Below are positions 1 to 8,335 of a DNA stretch of 45,935 nucleotides, in pieces. This DNA comes from an uncultured Lachnospiraceae bacterium (lineage in GTDB: Bacteria; Bacillota; Clostridia; Lachnospirales; Lachnospiraceae): positions 1-45,935 of the forward strand of contig CACXMK010000012.1 of NCBI GenBank assembly GCA_902768735.1, read 5' to 3'. The notes beneath the pieces are model-generated. The model ran no database searches, had not been told where the DNA came from, and saw only the letters and a list, made by a program, of their open reading frames with translations. How positions within the stretch are numbered: position 1 is the stretch's first letter; every line of letters begins with the position of its first letter. The translations under genes and the position numbers were made by a program.

Positions 1-1
1 C

Positions 2-97
2 AAGGATGTCTGTAAATGCTCATCCTGCGGTGGAAGGATTATTCCGGTAGGTGCTGATCCGTCTTTGTTCCGGCCAGAGCCGCATATGCTCTGCTGA
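2..97 (+). CDS. 3' end of an unidentified gene with a zinc-ribbon-like tail
   Basis: The window opens inside an open frame that ends in TGA at 95-97. Its 31 visible residues contain a C-x-C-x-x-C-G-G arrangement, which looks like half of a zinc ribbon. Such tails occur in transposases and in other nucleic-acid-binding proteins. The next genes are a recombinase and repeat debris, so a transposase fragment is plausible but not shown. The rest of the gene lies outside the window and the family cannot be named. Confidence 0.35.
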   Translation, partial: KDVCKCSSCGGRIIPVGADPSLFRPEPHMLC

Positions 98-126
98 TAT
101 CTTGAAACTGGATACGGATCCATGTG

Positions 127-147
127 AAGCCTTTCAAAGGCTTATTT
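127..147 (+). terminator. Short hairpin after the partial gene
   Basis: AAGCC and GGCTT (127-131 and 139-143) form a small stem 30 bases after the stop at 97, followed by the T-rich ATTTCT. It may end the transcript of the partial gene. The stem is short, so this is tentative. The remaining stretch up to 280 holds no gene that I can see. Confidence 0.3.
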
Positions 148-279
148 CTGATGCAGTCATCGCGGTTTTCTAGCATAAAACAGTACAGTTATCAGCAGAT
201 CCATGCTACACTCTGGACAGAAGCGGTCTGATTAAAAGCCCATATATACCGGCAACCCGGACGCGCTTTGTTCAACCAG

Positions 280-357
280 GAAAAATCGAAATTGATGCAA
301 ACGAAAGGGCAGTTATCGAAAAGCGCATGCTGCTTTTTCGTTTGCACCATCTTCGAT
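280..357 (-). terminator. Long imperfect inverted repeat, likely terminator of the recombinase gene
   Basis: Arms 285-306 and 336-357 match at 19 of 22 positions as an inverted repeat, including a perfect 10-base core (GCAAACGAAA at 297-306). Read on the minus strand, the stem is followed directly by TTTTT (280-284). It lies about 40 bases past the stop of the minus-strand recombinase gene. This fits an intrinsic terminator. The unusually long stem and 29-base loop also leave room for a transposon end. Confidence 0.5.
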
Positions 358-398
358 TCTTTCCTTAACGATTTGTATTACTCATTTATTCTTTCCGG

Positions 399-1373
399 TT
401 AATTAATTTCATCATTAATTTTCCTGACCGTTATATTGTCCACCGGCTTATTCCACTTAAGTTCTTCCGCAAGTGTCCTGCTTACACTTTCCGTCTTTCG
501 TTTCCTCTTTGCCCTCTTTTCGATCTGTTCCTGCACTGCTGCAAATATCTCCGTCGATATGATCGCCATATGGGAATCATGCAAGACATATCTATTACCT
601 GTGGGATTTGATTTCAACACCTCGACATTTCCTGTATATTTTGCATTCGTGAGTACTGTTTCGATGGCCCGTTTACTCCATCGCTCACTCCCTCTTGGCG
701 ATGGGATATGCTCCTCTGCAAGAACATCGATGATTCCGCTATAGCTTTTCCCAGCCAGATACAGTTCAAAAATGTGGGATACCACTGCGGCTTGATAGGC
801 GTCACATACCAGTTCTCCCTGATCATTCTTCTTATATCCATAACAGGGCTTGCGGTACAGTCCGCTTTCTCCACTTTCTGCGCGGAATCGCAATCCCATC
901 TTTATGTTTTCACTGCGATGCTCGTTTTCTGATTGGTTAACAGCAGAGCGCAGACTTAATTCCCATTCGGGATAACTCGCATCTACATCTATGTCCTCTT
1001 CCATAAAGTATATGGTGACTCCGGCGCTGACGAGGGTTCTTATTGATTCTATTACCTCAACATTATCCCGTCCGAATCGTGACAGGCTTTTCACCACCAC
1101 GACTTCAATCTCCTGTCTTTTACAGTCATCCAGAAGACGGACAAACTCTCTTCGTGATGAACCTGTCTTTGCAGAACCCACTTCCAGGTAGATGTCTTTT
1201 AAGATCCAGTTTTCCCGAGAATAAACATATCTGGTCATTGCGGAAACCTGAGAACTGAGGCTTCTCAGTTGTTTAGCCCGTGCAGTACTGACCCGCACAT
1301 AGATGCCCGCATCTATAGAATGAGTTTCCTTCTTGTGGGCAGGAATCAGTTTTACCTTCGTGTTTTCCTGCAT
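399..1373 (-). CDS. Serine site-specific recombinase, C-terminally short
   Basis: This is a serine recombinase of the resolvase/invertase superfamily, 324 residues from the start chosen here. The N-terminal catalytic domain shows YVRVST with the nucleophile Ser at about residue 29, followed by the SRFGRD helix motif. A 'Recombinase' DNA-binding domain follows at roughly residues 170-290 (GYKK, RGSERWSKRAIETVL, YTGN). Full large serine recombinases continue for another 150-250 residues with a Cys-rich zinc ribbon and a coiled coil. Neither is present here, so it is either a naturally short member or a truncated relic. The ATG at 1371-1373 is preferred over an upstream one because GAAGGGGG lies four bases before it. 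Nearby iteron-like repeats and AT-rich composition suggest a mobile-element remnant. Its substrate sites are unknown. Confidence 0.85.
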   Translation of the reverse strand: MQENTKVKLIPAHKKETHSIDAGIYVRVSTARAKQLRSLSSQVSAMTRYVYSRENWILKDIYLEVGSAKTGSSRREFVRLLDDCKRQEIEVVVVKSLSRFGRDNVEVIESIRTLVSAGVTIYFMEEDIDVDASYPEWELSLRSAVNQSENEHRSENIKMGLRFRAESGESGLYRKPCYGYKKNDQGELVCDAYQAAVVSHIFELYLAGKSYSGIIDVLAEEHIPSPRGSERWSKRAIETVLTNAKYTGNVEVLKSNPTGNRYVLHDSHMAIISTEIFAAVQEQIEKRAKRKRKTESVSRTLAEELKWNKPVDNITVRKINDEIN

Positions 1374-1472
1374 ATATCCCCCTTCAAAAGACCACTCTAC
1401 ATAGAACAACTTTCCTTTGAAATGATTATTAGTCCAAGCTCATTCTACCTCATGATCTGATTTGAAACAATC

Positions 1473-1575
1473 AGTAAAATCATTTCCTCGATCTACCCCA
1501 AATAGTAAAACTGTTTTCTCGTTTTGCCCAAAATAGTAAAATCGTTGACTCGTTTTCTGAAATAGTAAAATCGTA
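1473..1575. repeat. Four imperfect 30-31 bp direct repeats (iteron-like)
   Basis: AGTAAAAT or AGTAAAAC recurs at 1473, 1504, 1535 and 1565, spaced 31, 31 and 30 bases apart. Each of the first three is followed by a CTCG-containing half, for example CTCGTTTT after the second and third. The regular spacing of about three helical turns suggests an array of protein-binding sites, such as the multiple terminal repeats of IS21-type elements or iterons of a mobile replicon. No transposase gene is intact beside them. They sit in the 323-base gap between the recombinase start and rlmD, and I see no convincing gene in that gap. Confidence 0.6.
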
Positions 1576-1696
1576 GCCACAACCTTGCCTCTTGACCAGT
1601 TCCCGCGAACACAAAAGAGGGCTCCCATCACATCGAGCACGATCTGCTCCCAGTGACGGAAACCCCAGTAAATCAGGCATTTCCAAGCCTCTTAGC

Positions 1697-3259
1697 TTAA
1701 GAATGTGTTAGTAGACAGACCGTCTCGACGTGTACTGTATGCCCGAACTGATCCACGGGCCTTACTTTCTTCAACTGATACCCGCCGTCTGCCAAAACTC
1801 TGAGATCCCTCGCAAGCGTCGCCGGATCACAGCTGACATAGACAACTCTGTCCGGTCGTATCTCCAGGATCGTCTCCAGACACTTCGCGTCGCATCCCTT
1901 GCGCGGCGGATCCACGCAGATCACATCGATTCCCGGATCCTCCCCCGCTGCCCGGCATTTTTCTACATAGGCGGGAAGCACTTCCTCCGCCTTTCCGACA
2001 TAGAATTCCGCGTTTCCGATCCCGTTCCGCTCCGCGTTTGCTTTCGCGTTGAGGATAGCTTCCGGAACGATCTCCACACCGCAGACTTTCCCTGCGTGCC
2101 GCGCCATGAACAGGGAGATCGTTCCGACGCCGCAATAAAGATCCCAAACGGTTTCTTTTCCTGTCAGGCCCGCGTAGTGCATCGCAAGACTATACAGTTT
2201 CTGTGTCTGCTCCGGATTCACCTGATAAAAGGAGAGCGGGGAAATGCGGAATGTGACGGTTTCCGGGGTAGGAACGAATTCCGTCTGTTCCGGAATGGCC
2301 CGATTGCCCTCCACAACATCATAAACGGACAGCGTATCCTCGATCTCATCGCGTCCCCACAGCGTGCGGAGCTGCTTTCCGAGGATCACATTGGTGCGTT
2401 CGGTATTCACGTTGAGCATGATCGACGTCATTCCCGGCACTGTCTCCAGATGTTCCACGAGGTCCGCCTCATAAGGCAGACGCTCCCCGTTTACTACGAG
2501 GCACACCATGATCTGACCGCTGAAATGCCCGCTGCGGATCAGGATATGACGCACAAGGCCTTTGCCGGTTTCTTCGTCATAGGCCGGCACGCGGTGAATT
2601 GCCATGTACGTCAGCACACGGTTCAAAATTTCTTTATTGATCTCGTCCCCAAGCAGACAGTCTGTCATAGGAATGATGGAATGGGTGCGGCCGGCGTAAA
2701 ATCCCGCCACAGCTCTGCGCTGCTGATTCTTTGCGCCTCTCCCCGAAGTGCCTGCCCGGCTTCCCGCCGAAGTGCCGGAACCTGCAGCACTGTATCCCAC
2801 CGGCACCTGCGCCTTGTTGCGGTAGCGCCAGGGACCGTTCGGGTTATCCTGCATTCCGACGATCGGCTCCATCACCGCGTCGATCTCTTCCTCTCTAAAG
2901 CCGCCGATCCGGATAAGGTCCGCGCGCACCTTGTTCTGTTTGTAAACGAGCTCCTGCTCATAGGACAGCGCCTGCAGCTGGCATCCGCCGCACTGCCTTG
3001 CGACAGGGCAAAGAGGCTCCACCCGGTGGGGTGAAGCCTGTAAGATCTGCTCCAGATGCGCAAACGCATAGGATGTGTTTGCCTTCATGATCGAAGCTCT
3101 GACATAGTCCCCGATCACAGCGTCTTTGATAAAAACAGTATAGCCGTCTTCAAGTTTACCGATCCCCTCGCCTCTCATCCCGAGGTCAGTGATCCGCACC
3201 CTGATCTCCTGTCCTTTTCTGTACGCCGGCTTTACTGCCGCCTTTTTCTTTCCTGCCAT
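1697..3259 (-). CDS. rlmD: 23S rRNA (uracil-C5)-methyltransferase, RlmD/RlmCD type
   Basis: This class I SAM-dependent RNA methyltransferase would make 5-methyluridine in 23S rRNA. A TRAM RNA-binding domain occupies about residues 14-75. The Fe-S cysteines are C84, C90, C93 and probably C201. The Rossmann domain has DLYCGVGT, and the catalytic end has DPPRKGC and VSCDPATLARD with the nucleophile at about C477. It is 520 residues, longer than the usual 450 or so. A Gly/Ser/Ala-rich insert at about 157-183 accounts for part of the excess. AAGGAG lies seven bases before the ATG. The gene follows yhaM by 55 bases and probably shares its transcript. Gram-positive homologues often modify two uridines, so RlmCD is an equal possibility. 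Confidence 0.9.
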   Translation of the reverse strand: MAGKKKAAVKPAYRKGQEIRVRITDLGMRGEGIGKLEDGYTVFIKDAVIGDYVRASIMKANTSYAFAHLEQILQASPHRVEPLCPVARQCGGCQLQALSYEQELVYKQNKVRADLIRIGGFREEEIDAVMEPIVGMQDNPNGPWRYRNKAQVPVGYSAAGSGTSAGSRAGTSGRGAKNQQRRAVAGFYAGRTHSIIPMTDCLLGDEINKEILNRVLTYMAIHRVPAYDEETGKGLVRHILIRSGHFSGQIMVCLVVNGERLPYEADLVEHLETVPGMTSIMLNVNTERTNVILGKQLRTLWGRDEIEDTLSVYDVVEGNRAIPEQTEFVPTPETVTFRISPLSFYQVNPEQTQKLYSLAMHYAGLTGKETVWDLYCGVGTISLFMARHAGKVCGVEIVPEAILNAKANAERNGIGNAEFYVGKAEEVLPAYVEKCRAAGEDPGIDVICVDPPRKGCDAKCLETILEIRPDRVVYVSCDPATLARDLRVLADGGYQLKKVRPVDQFGHTVHVETVCLLTHS

Positions 3260-3304
3260 CTGAAGGCTCCTTGTTCTTTTGTTTGGCTGTCGCTGTTTTG
3301 ACCT

Positions 3305-4249
3305 TTAGATCTCCGTCCTTCGGATATTGGACTCCAAAAGTCCCTGATAACCGATCCAGCCAGCGTCTTTCTGCCCGGTCGCGAGTGTCTCCTTGAAGAT
3401 CTCCAGCTTCGCGTCCGTATTGTCCGCGAAGTGAAGCGCCAGCGCCTCCGCAATAGCGGGCTTTTTGGGAGAGCCGAACTCCAGCTCGCCGTGATGGGCC
3501 AAAATACAGTGCCGCACCTCGTGCGCCAGGATCTCCGGGAAGTCCGGGATGTCCCTTATCTTCTCATCTACCATCTGAATGCCGATGATGAGATGCCCGA
3601 TGAACTGTCCCTCTTCCGTGTAGTCGTTGCGCGGGAACCGGGAGAGCTCTCTGGTCTTTCCGATGTCGTGAAGGAGCGCCACTGTGATGAGGAGATCCCT
3701 CTTGAGGTAGGGATAATTCCTGCAGAAGAAGTGGCACAGGTTGGTGACGCCAAGCGTATGTTCCGCGAGGCCTCCGACGAAGCTGTGGTGAATGCTCTTA
3801 GCCGCGGAAGAGTTGCGGAAATCGTCGATGAACTGCTCGTCCTCCACAAAGAACGCCTTGAGGAGCGCCTGGAGATATTCGTTTTTCACACTCTCGATGT
3901 ACTTGCCGATGGCGCCCATCATATCGTTGATGTTCTTTTCCGAGACGGGCACATAGTCCGAAGGATCATATTCCCCTTCCCTGCACTTGCGGGCCCTTTT
4001 GATATTGAGCTGCAGATGCCCCTGGAAAGAGACCACGTCGCCTGTGATATCCACATAATCGAGCTCCTCAAATTCTCCGATGCCCATGCTGTTGGGCTCC
4101 CAGATCTTGGCGTCGATCTGGCCGGTCTTGTCCTGGAGCGTCAGGCTCTCGTAGTTCTTGCCGTTCTTTGTGACCAGCGCGATTCTCTTTTTGCAAAGAT
4201 AGATGTCCTTTACGCTGCTTCCCTCGTGAAGTTCCTGTATGTAACGCAT
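3305..4249 (-). CDS. yhaM: 3'-5' exoribonuclease YhaM family (OB fold + HD domain)
   Basis: At 314 residues this has the usual YhaM length. Residues 1-90 form an OB-fold nucleic-acid-binding domain. An HD-type metal-dependent phosphohydrolase domain follows, with His154/155, His164 and the LLHDIGK motif at about 192-198, then HHGELEFGSPKKP near the end. YhaM trims RNA and single-stranded DNA from the 3' end and is a cytosolic Firmicute enzyme. A GAGG lies about ten bases upstream of the ATG. The gene lies between the HtrA-like PDZ gene and rlmD on the same strand, with short gaps that suggest one operon. Confidence 0.92.
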   Translation of the reverse strand: MRYIQELHEGSSVKDIYLCKKRIALVTKNGKNYESLTLQDKTGQIDAKIWEPNSMGIGEFEELDYVDITGDVVSFQGHLQLNIKRARKCREGEYDPSDYVPVSEKNINDMMGAIGKYIESVKNEYLQALLKAFFVEDEQFIDDFRNSSAAKSIHHSFVGGLAEHTLGVTNLCHFFCRNYPYLKRDLLITVALLHDIGKTRELSRFPRNDYTEEGQFIGHLIIGIQMVDEKIRDIPDFPEILAHEVRHCILAHHGELEFGSPKKPAIAEALALHFADNTDAKLEIFKETLATGQKDAGWIGYQGLLESNIRRTEI

Positions 4250-4280
4250 GTATGTCTGTCCTCGTTTCTAAAAAGTTTTG

Positions 4281-4319
4281 TATGTCATTCCGGTATGTCA
4301 TTCCGGTATGTCATTCCAG
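4281..4319. repeat. Three tandem 13-bp repeats
   Basis: TATGTCATTCCGG occurs at 4281-4293, again exactly at 4294-4306, and with one change at 4307-4319. The third copy contains the TGA stop of the PDZ gene (4311-4313, minus strand). The block lies in the 61-base gap before yhaM. It is a simple tandem duplication that could vary in copy number between strains. Confidence 0.9.
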
Positions 4320-5657
4320 AGTGGCAGTCAGTTCCATCTCCGTATATTCCTCTCCGCTGGGGCGCATGATCGTGATCCTGATCTCCGTTCCCGATTCCCT
4401 TTCAAGAAGGATCCTGGAGACGGCCGAACTGAAATGGACCTCCTCTCCGCCAAGGCTCGTGATGACGTCCCCTTTCTGGATCCCCGCATTCATCGCCGGC
4501 GAATCGTCTTCGACGTCGCTGATGTATACGCCTTCCGGAATCTCCATCCGTTTCCGGATATCCTCCGGTACATCGGTACATTGTACACCAAGGTACGCCT
4601 TTCTGTTTCCCGCGGATAATGCTTCTATGAGCTGCTTGCATTCGCTGATCCCGATCGCGCACAGAAGGTTCGGAAGATCACTCCTTGGGTGCTTCGTATC
4701 GAGGATCCCGACGACCTGGCCTGACGGATTGAGCAAAAACCCTGATGCCTGCTTACTTCCCACAATATCCGTCGTGATCTGTTTCAGGCCGGAATCCAGT
4801 ATAGCGAGCTCTCCGGTAGCGGATGAGACCATGCCGTATGTAATGCCTCCGCTGATCCCGGTAGGTCTTCCCACCCCTATGACGATCTGCCCTGTGAGAT
4901 AGGTGGGCGCCGAAGAGCCGAGGGTCGCGGCTGTGAGGGAATCCCTGACCAGTTTATCCACATCTCCAATCCCCGCGCTGAGAACGACCATCCCCGATAC
5001 CTTGTCCCTTGCATGGATCTCTGCTTCTACAGCCGTTCCGTCATAAAATGTGATCTGAATGGTCTGCGCGCTGCCGATCCCGGGCGCGTAAGCGAGCACC
5101 TGGATCCTGGTGCCCGTCTTTGCGATGATCATGCCGGTAACGGTGCCCCTCCGCTCATACCGGTCGTTAAACCAGTCTGTATCCGATGAGATCTCGGAGA
5201 CATCCACAAGAAAATACCTGGCCTGCATCGCCACCTGCCTAAGGCCTGCGTAGATCCTCTCCGCGGCGGCTGCGCCTTTGTCCTTGTCCCGAAGGTAACT
5301 GTCAACTTCCGCGCGGATCCTCTCCTGTTCTTCCGTAGCAGCTTTCTCCTCTTCGTTGACCAGCATCTCTTCGGGCGTCAGTTCCTCAGAGATCGTCTCC
5401 TCGGGATATGAGACCCCTGTCACCGCCTCTTCCGGATAGAGAACTCTTGTTAAGATCGGCTCGAGGAGCAGGAAAAAGAGACATGCTACCGCCCCGAAGA
5501 CCGCCGCCATCACAGCGACGTACGTCATGCGCCGCGCGATCTTCTTGCGGTTAAGCGGCCGCTTCTTGATCTCTTCCTGCAGGAATCCGAGATTTGACTC
5601 CTTTGTATCCTTTTCGTCATTCGTATGATTGTTCCAATCAGGTCGTTCCGTACTCAT
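4311..5657 (-). CDS. Membrane-anchored HtrA/DegP-like PDZ protein, probable pseudoprotease
   Basis: This 448-residue protein has a cytoplasmic N terminus, one membrane helix at about residues 44-66, an acidic Glu-rich stalk (75-125), a trypsin-like S1C domain (about 145-345) and a PDZ domain (about 352-448, with YLGVQ and GIQKGDVITSLGG). The S1C scaffold is recognisable from ITTD followed by an LLN-x-x-G-x-VVGI block. However, the NNHV segment carrying the catalytic His is absent, DLAVL has become GMVVL, and GNSGGPL has become QASGFL. At least two of the three catalytic residues are therefore missing. The likely role is a surface scaffold or sensor, not a protease; that is inference. It is divergent from mutS2 and upstream of yhaM. 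Confidence 0.8.
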   Translation of the reverse strand: MSTERPDWNNHTNDEKDTKESNLGFLQEEIKKRPLNRKKIARRMTYVAVMAAVFGAVACLFFLLLEPILTRVLYPEEAVTGVSYPEETISEELTPEEMLVNEEEKAATEEQERIRAEVDSYLRDKDKGAAAAERIYAGLRQVAMQARYFLVDVSEISSDTDWFNDRYERRGTVTGMIIAKTGTRIQVLAYAPGIGSAQTIQITFYDGTAVEAEIHARDKVSGMVVLSAGIGDVDKLVRDSLTAATLGSSAPTYLTGQIVIGVGRPTGISGGITYGMVSSATGELAILDSGLKQITTDIVGSKQASGFLLNPSGQVVGILDTKHPRSDLPNLLCAIGISECKQLIEALSAGNRKAYLGVQCTDVPEDIRKRMEIPEGVYISDVEDDSPAMNAGIQKGDVITSLGGEEVHFSSAVSRILLERESGTEIRITIMRPSGEEYTEMELTATLE

Positions 5658-5762
5658 GTGACGTTCCTTTCCCGTAAGGGCTGAATCGTAGCTCCAGTAA
5701 AGGCCGCCCTGCGCGCCGCCGCGCCGAACAGTTATTATAGTATATCGCGAATGCAGGAAATT

Positions 5763-5791
5763 TTAAAGAACCGGCAGGAATGTGCTATACT
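5763..5791 (+). promoter_or_regulatory. Extended -10 promoter for mutS2, possibly giving a leaderless mRNA
   Basis: TGCTATACT at 5783-5791 is an extended -10 element, with a weak -35 (TTAAAG at 5763-5768) 17 bases upstream. Transcription would start at about 5797-5799, on or next to the ATG chosen for mutS2. No Shine-Dalgarno sequence precedes that ATG. Confidence 0.5.
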
Positions 5792-5798
5792 ACTGTTT

Positions 5799-8261
5799 AT
5801 GAATGAAAAAGTCTTACACATCGTAGAATTCAATAAGATCATCGAACAGCTGACGGAAAACGCCAATTCGGAACCTGCCAAAGCTCTTTGCAGAAATCTA
5901 AAACCGATGGATAATCTCCCGGATATCCGCCTTGCCCAGGAAGAGACGGACGCTGCGCTGCAGCTCCTGATCAGGAAGGGCAATGTGAACTTTGGCAACA
6001 ACAGGGACTTCGGCTATACCTTCGGCGCGCTGTCGATCGGGAGCACCCTCACCGCAGTGGAACTGCTTCACCTGTCCTCTTTTTTGGATAATGTGGGACG
6101 AGTGCAGGCCTACGGGACGACGGAAGACGGAGGAAAGGGGATCTCTGCGCTCAGCGGAAACGGCGAGGCGCAAAAGCCTCAGGACAACCTTCTCTTCGAC
6201 CTGTTCGACTGCCTGTACCCCTTAAAGAGCCTGTCCAGAGAGATCCAGAGGTGCATTCTCTCCGAAGAGGAGATCGCGGACGAAGCGAGCCCCGGCCTTC
6301 GCAGAGTGCGCCGCGAGATCAGCCAGGCGAGCGGCAGGATCCATCAGCAGCTCAATAAACTGGTCAATGTCACGCTGGCCCCGTATCTGCAGGACAGCAT
6401 CATTACCATGCGCGGAAACCGCTACTGTATCCCGATCAAATCGGAATACAAAAACCAGGTGCAGGGCATCATCCACGACCAGAGCGCCAGCGGTTCCACC
6501 CTGTTTATCGAGCCCGCTTCCATCGTCAGTCTCAACAACCAGATCCGCGAGCTGATGCTGCAGGAGAAGGAGGAGATCGAGAAGGTCCTCGCGACCCTCT
6601 CTTCGGAAGCCGCCGACAACCTGATGGCACTCAAAGACGACGCTGTCAATATGACAAAACTGGATTTCATCTTCGCAAAAGCCAAACTGGCGCTTGCGCA
6701 GAACGCGACGAAGCCCCTCTTCAACAACCGGCGCGCGATCCGGATCCAAAAGGGACGTCATCCCCTCATCGATAAAAAGACAGTCGTTCCCATCGATCTG
6801 GAGCTGGGAGAAGACTATAACCTGATCGTCATCACAGGTCCCAACACAGGCGGAAAGACGGTCACTCTCAAAACCGTCGGCCTGTTTGAACTGATGGGAA
6901 TGGCAGGCCTGCATATTCCCGCCGGCGACCGCAGCGAACTCGCCCTCTTCAGCGAAGTCTTTGCAGATATCGGTGACGAACAGAGCATAGAGCAGAGCCT
7001 CTCCACGTTCTCCTCCCACATGACCACCATTGTGGACATTCTCGGACAGGTGGATGAAAACTGCCTGTGCCTCTTCGACGAGCTCGGCGCCGGAACAGAC
7101 CCCACGGAGGGAGCGGCACTGGCGATCTCTGTTTTGAACTATCTGCATGAGCGCGGCATCCATGCGATGGCGACCACGCACTACAGCGAGCTCAAGGTCT
7201 ACGCGATGAACACACCGGGCGTCATCAATGCGAGCTGTGAATTCAACGTGGAGACGCTGCAGCCCACGTACCGCCTCCTGATCGGCGTGCCCGGAAAGTC
7301 CAACGCCTTCGCGATCTCGAAAAAACTCGGTCTGCCCGAGGAGATCATCGAGGCGGCCCGCGAGCAGCTCAGCCAGGAGACGCAGAACATGGAGGATATC
7401 CTGGCGGACCTCGAGGAGAAACGGATCAAAATACAGAGAGAGCAGGAGGAGATCTCCGCCCTCCGTGAATCCATCGCCAAAGAACAGAAACAGTTAAGGA
7501 ACAAAGAAAAGCTCCTGGAGGACCGCCGGCAGAAGATCCTGGAAAAAGCCAACGAAGAGGCCCGGGACATTCTGGCGGACGCCAAAAAGACCGCCGACGC
7601 GGCGATCTCCGAGCTTCGTAAGACCGGGCGCGGCGGCGACATGGCTTCCATGGAGAAGACAAGGAGCGCGCTGCGGGAACAGGTCTCTAAAAAGAACGAA
7701 AAGCTCAGCCGCGTACAGGAAGAGACGCCTTCGGGCAAACTGAAAGCTTCCGACCTGCATGTGGGCGACAAGGTCCGCGTGATCCCGATGGGCCTTACAG
7801 GCGTTGTCACTGCCCTGCCCGACGCAAGCGGAAAAGTGGGCGTCCGGTGCGGGATCATGAACTCCAAAGCGGCCCTGAGCGACCTCGCGCTCATCGAGGA
7901 AGACGCCTTCGGCAATCCCGTCAAAAAGAACTCGCGGAGCAGTCTGAAGAAATCCTTCGAAAAAGCCGGCGGAGCGGGCAACCAGCAAAGAGATCTCGAC
8001 TTTTCCAGAAACCAGTCCATCTCCCCGGAGCTCAATCTCCTGGGAAGGACCACGGACGAAGCGCTGAACGAACTCGACAAATATCTTGACGACGCGAGGA
8101 TGTCCCATCTCTCCAGCGTGCGGATCGTACACGGAAAGGGCACCGGCGCGCTGCGCAAAGCGGTACACGATTACCTCCGCAAACAGAAATGGGTGAAGAG
8201 CTACCGTCTCGGCGATTTCGGCGAGGGAGACGCAGGCGTCACGATCGTAACACTGAAATAA
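5799..8261 (+). CDS. mutS2: Endonuclease MutS2 (MutS-family ATPase with Smr domain)
   Basis: MutS2 binds branched DNA and limits recombination, or acts on collided ribosomes, depending on species. It is about 820 residues. A MutS core and clamp region comes first, then the ATPase with Walker A GPNTGGKT, Walker B LFDELGAGTDPTEG and the switch THYSELK. A charged coiled-coil region of about 130 residues follows, then a KOW-like segment, and an Smr nuclease domain with LLGRTTDEAL and HGKGTGALR. The start at 5799 is chosen because MNEKVLHIVEFNKI aligns with the conserved N terminus of the family. An ATG at 5751 would add 16 poorly matching residues. No Shine-Dalgarno is seen. A terminator follows at 8268. 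Confidence 0.95.
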   Translation: MNEKVLHIVEFNKIIEQLTENANSEPAKALCRNLKPMDNLPDIRLAQEETDAALQLLIRKGNVNFGNNRDFGYTFGALSIGSTLTAVELLHLSSFLDNVGRVQAYGTTEDGGKGISALSGNGEAQKPQDNLLFDLFDCLYPLKSLSREIQRCILSEEEIADEASPGLRRVRREISQASGRIHQQLNKLVNVTLAPYLQDSIITMRGNRYCIPIKSEYKNQVQGIIHDQSASGSTLFIEPASIVSLNNQIRELMLQEKEEIEKVLATLSSEAADNLMALKDDAVNMTKLDFIFAKAKLALAQNATKPLFNNRRAIRIQKGRHPLIDKKTVVPIDLELGEDYNLIVITGPNTGGKTVTLKTVGLFELMGMAGLHIPAGDRSELALFSEVFADIGDEQSIEQSLSTFSSHMTTIVDILGQVDENCLCLFDELGAGTDPTEGAALAISVLNYLHERGIHAMATTHYSELKVYAMNTPGVINASCEFNVETLQPTYRLLIGVPGKSNAFAISKKLGLPEEIIEAAREQLSQETQNMEDILADLEEKRIKIQREQEEISALRESIAKEQKQLRNKEKLLEDRRQKILEKANEEARDILADAKKTADAAISELRKTGRGGDMASMEKTRSALREQVSKKNEKLSRVQEETPSGKLKASDLHVGDKVRVIPMGLTGVVTALPDASGKVGVRCGIMNSKAALSDLALIEEDAFGNPVKKNSRSSLKKSFEKAGGAGNQQRDLDFSRNQSISPELNLLGRTTDEALNELDKYLDDARMSHLSSVRIVHGKGTGALRKAVHDYLRKQKWVKSYRLGDFGEGDAGVTIVTLK

Positions 8262-8267
8262 GAGAAG

Positions 8268-8309
8268 CACAGCGGCGTGCATGACAGCGTGCTGATGCCG
8301 CTGTGTTTT
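8268..8309 (+). terminator. Intrinsic terminator of mutS2
   Basis: CACAGCGGC (8268-8276) pairs perfectly with GCCGCTGTG (8297-8305) and is followed by TTTT. It separates mutS2 from the two-component operon. Confidence 0.75.
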
Positions 8310-8335
8310 GACACAGATCCGGGAAGGAGGCCTTT

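Noticed and set aside
1473-1575. CRISPR array
   Set aside because: The four repeats are degenerate, with no clean repeat/spacer boundary, and no cas genes are near.
1440-1686. Two short minus-strand frames over the repeats
   Set aside because: Their peptides only repeat translations of the direct repeats (LLF, DFT, TILLF) and have no good ribosome sites.
1730-3034. Plus-strand open frame of 434 codons
   Set aside because: It is the antisense of rlmD, with no ribosome site and a composition typical of a mirror frame.
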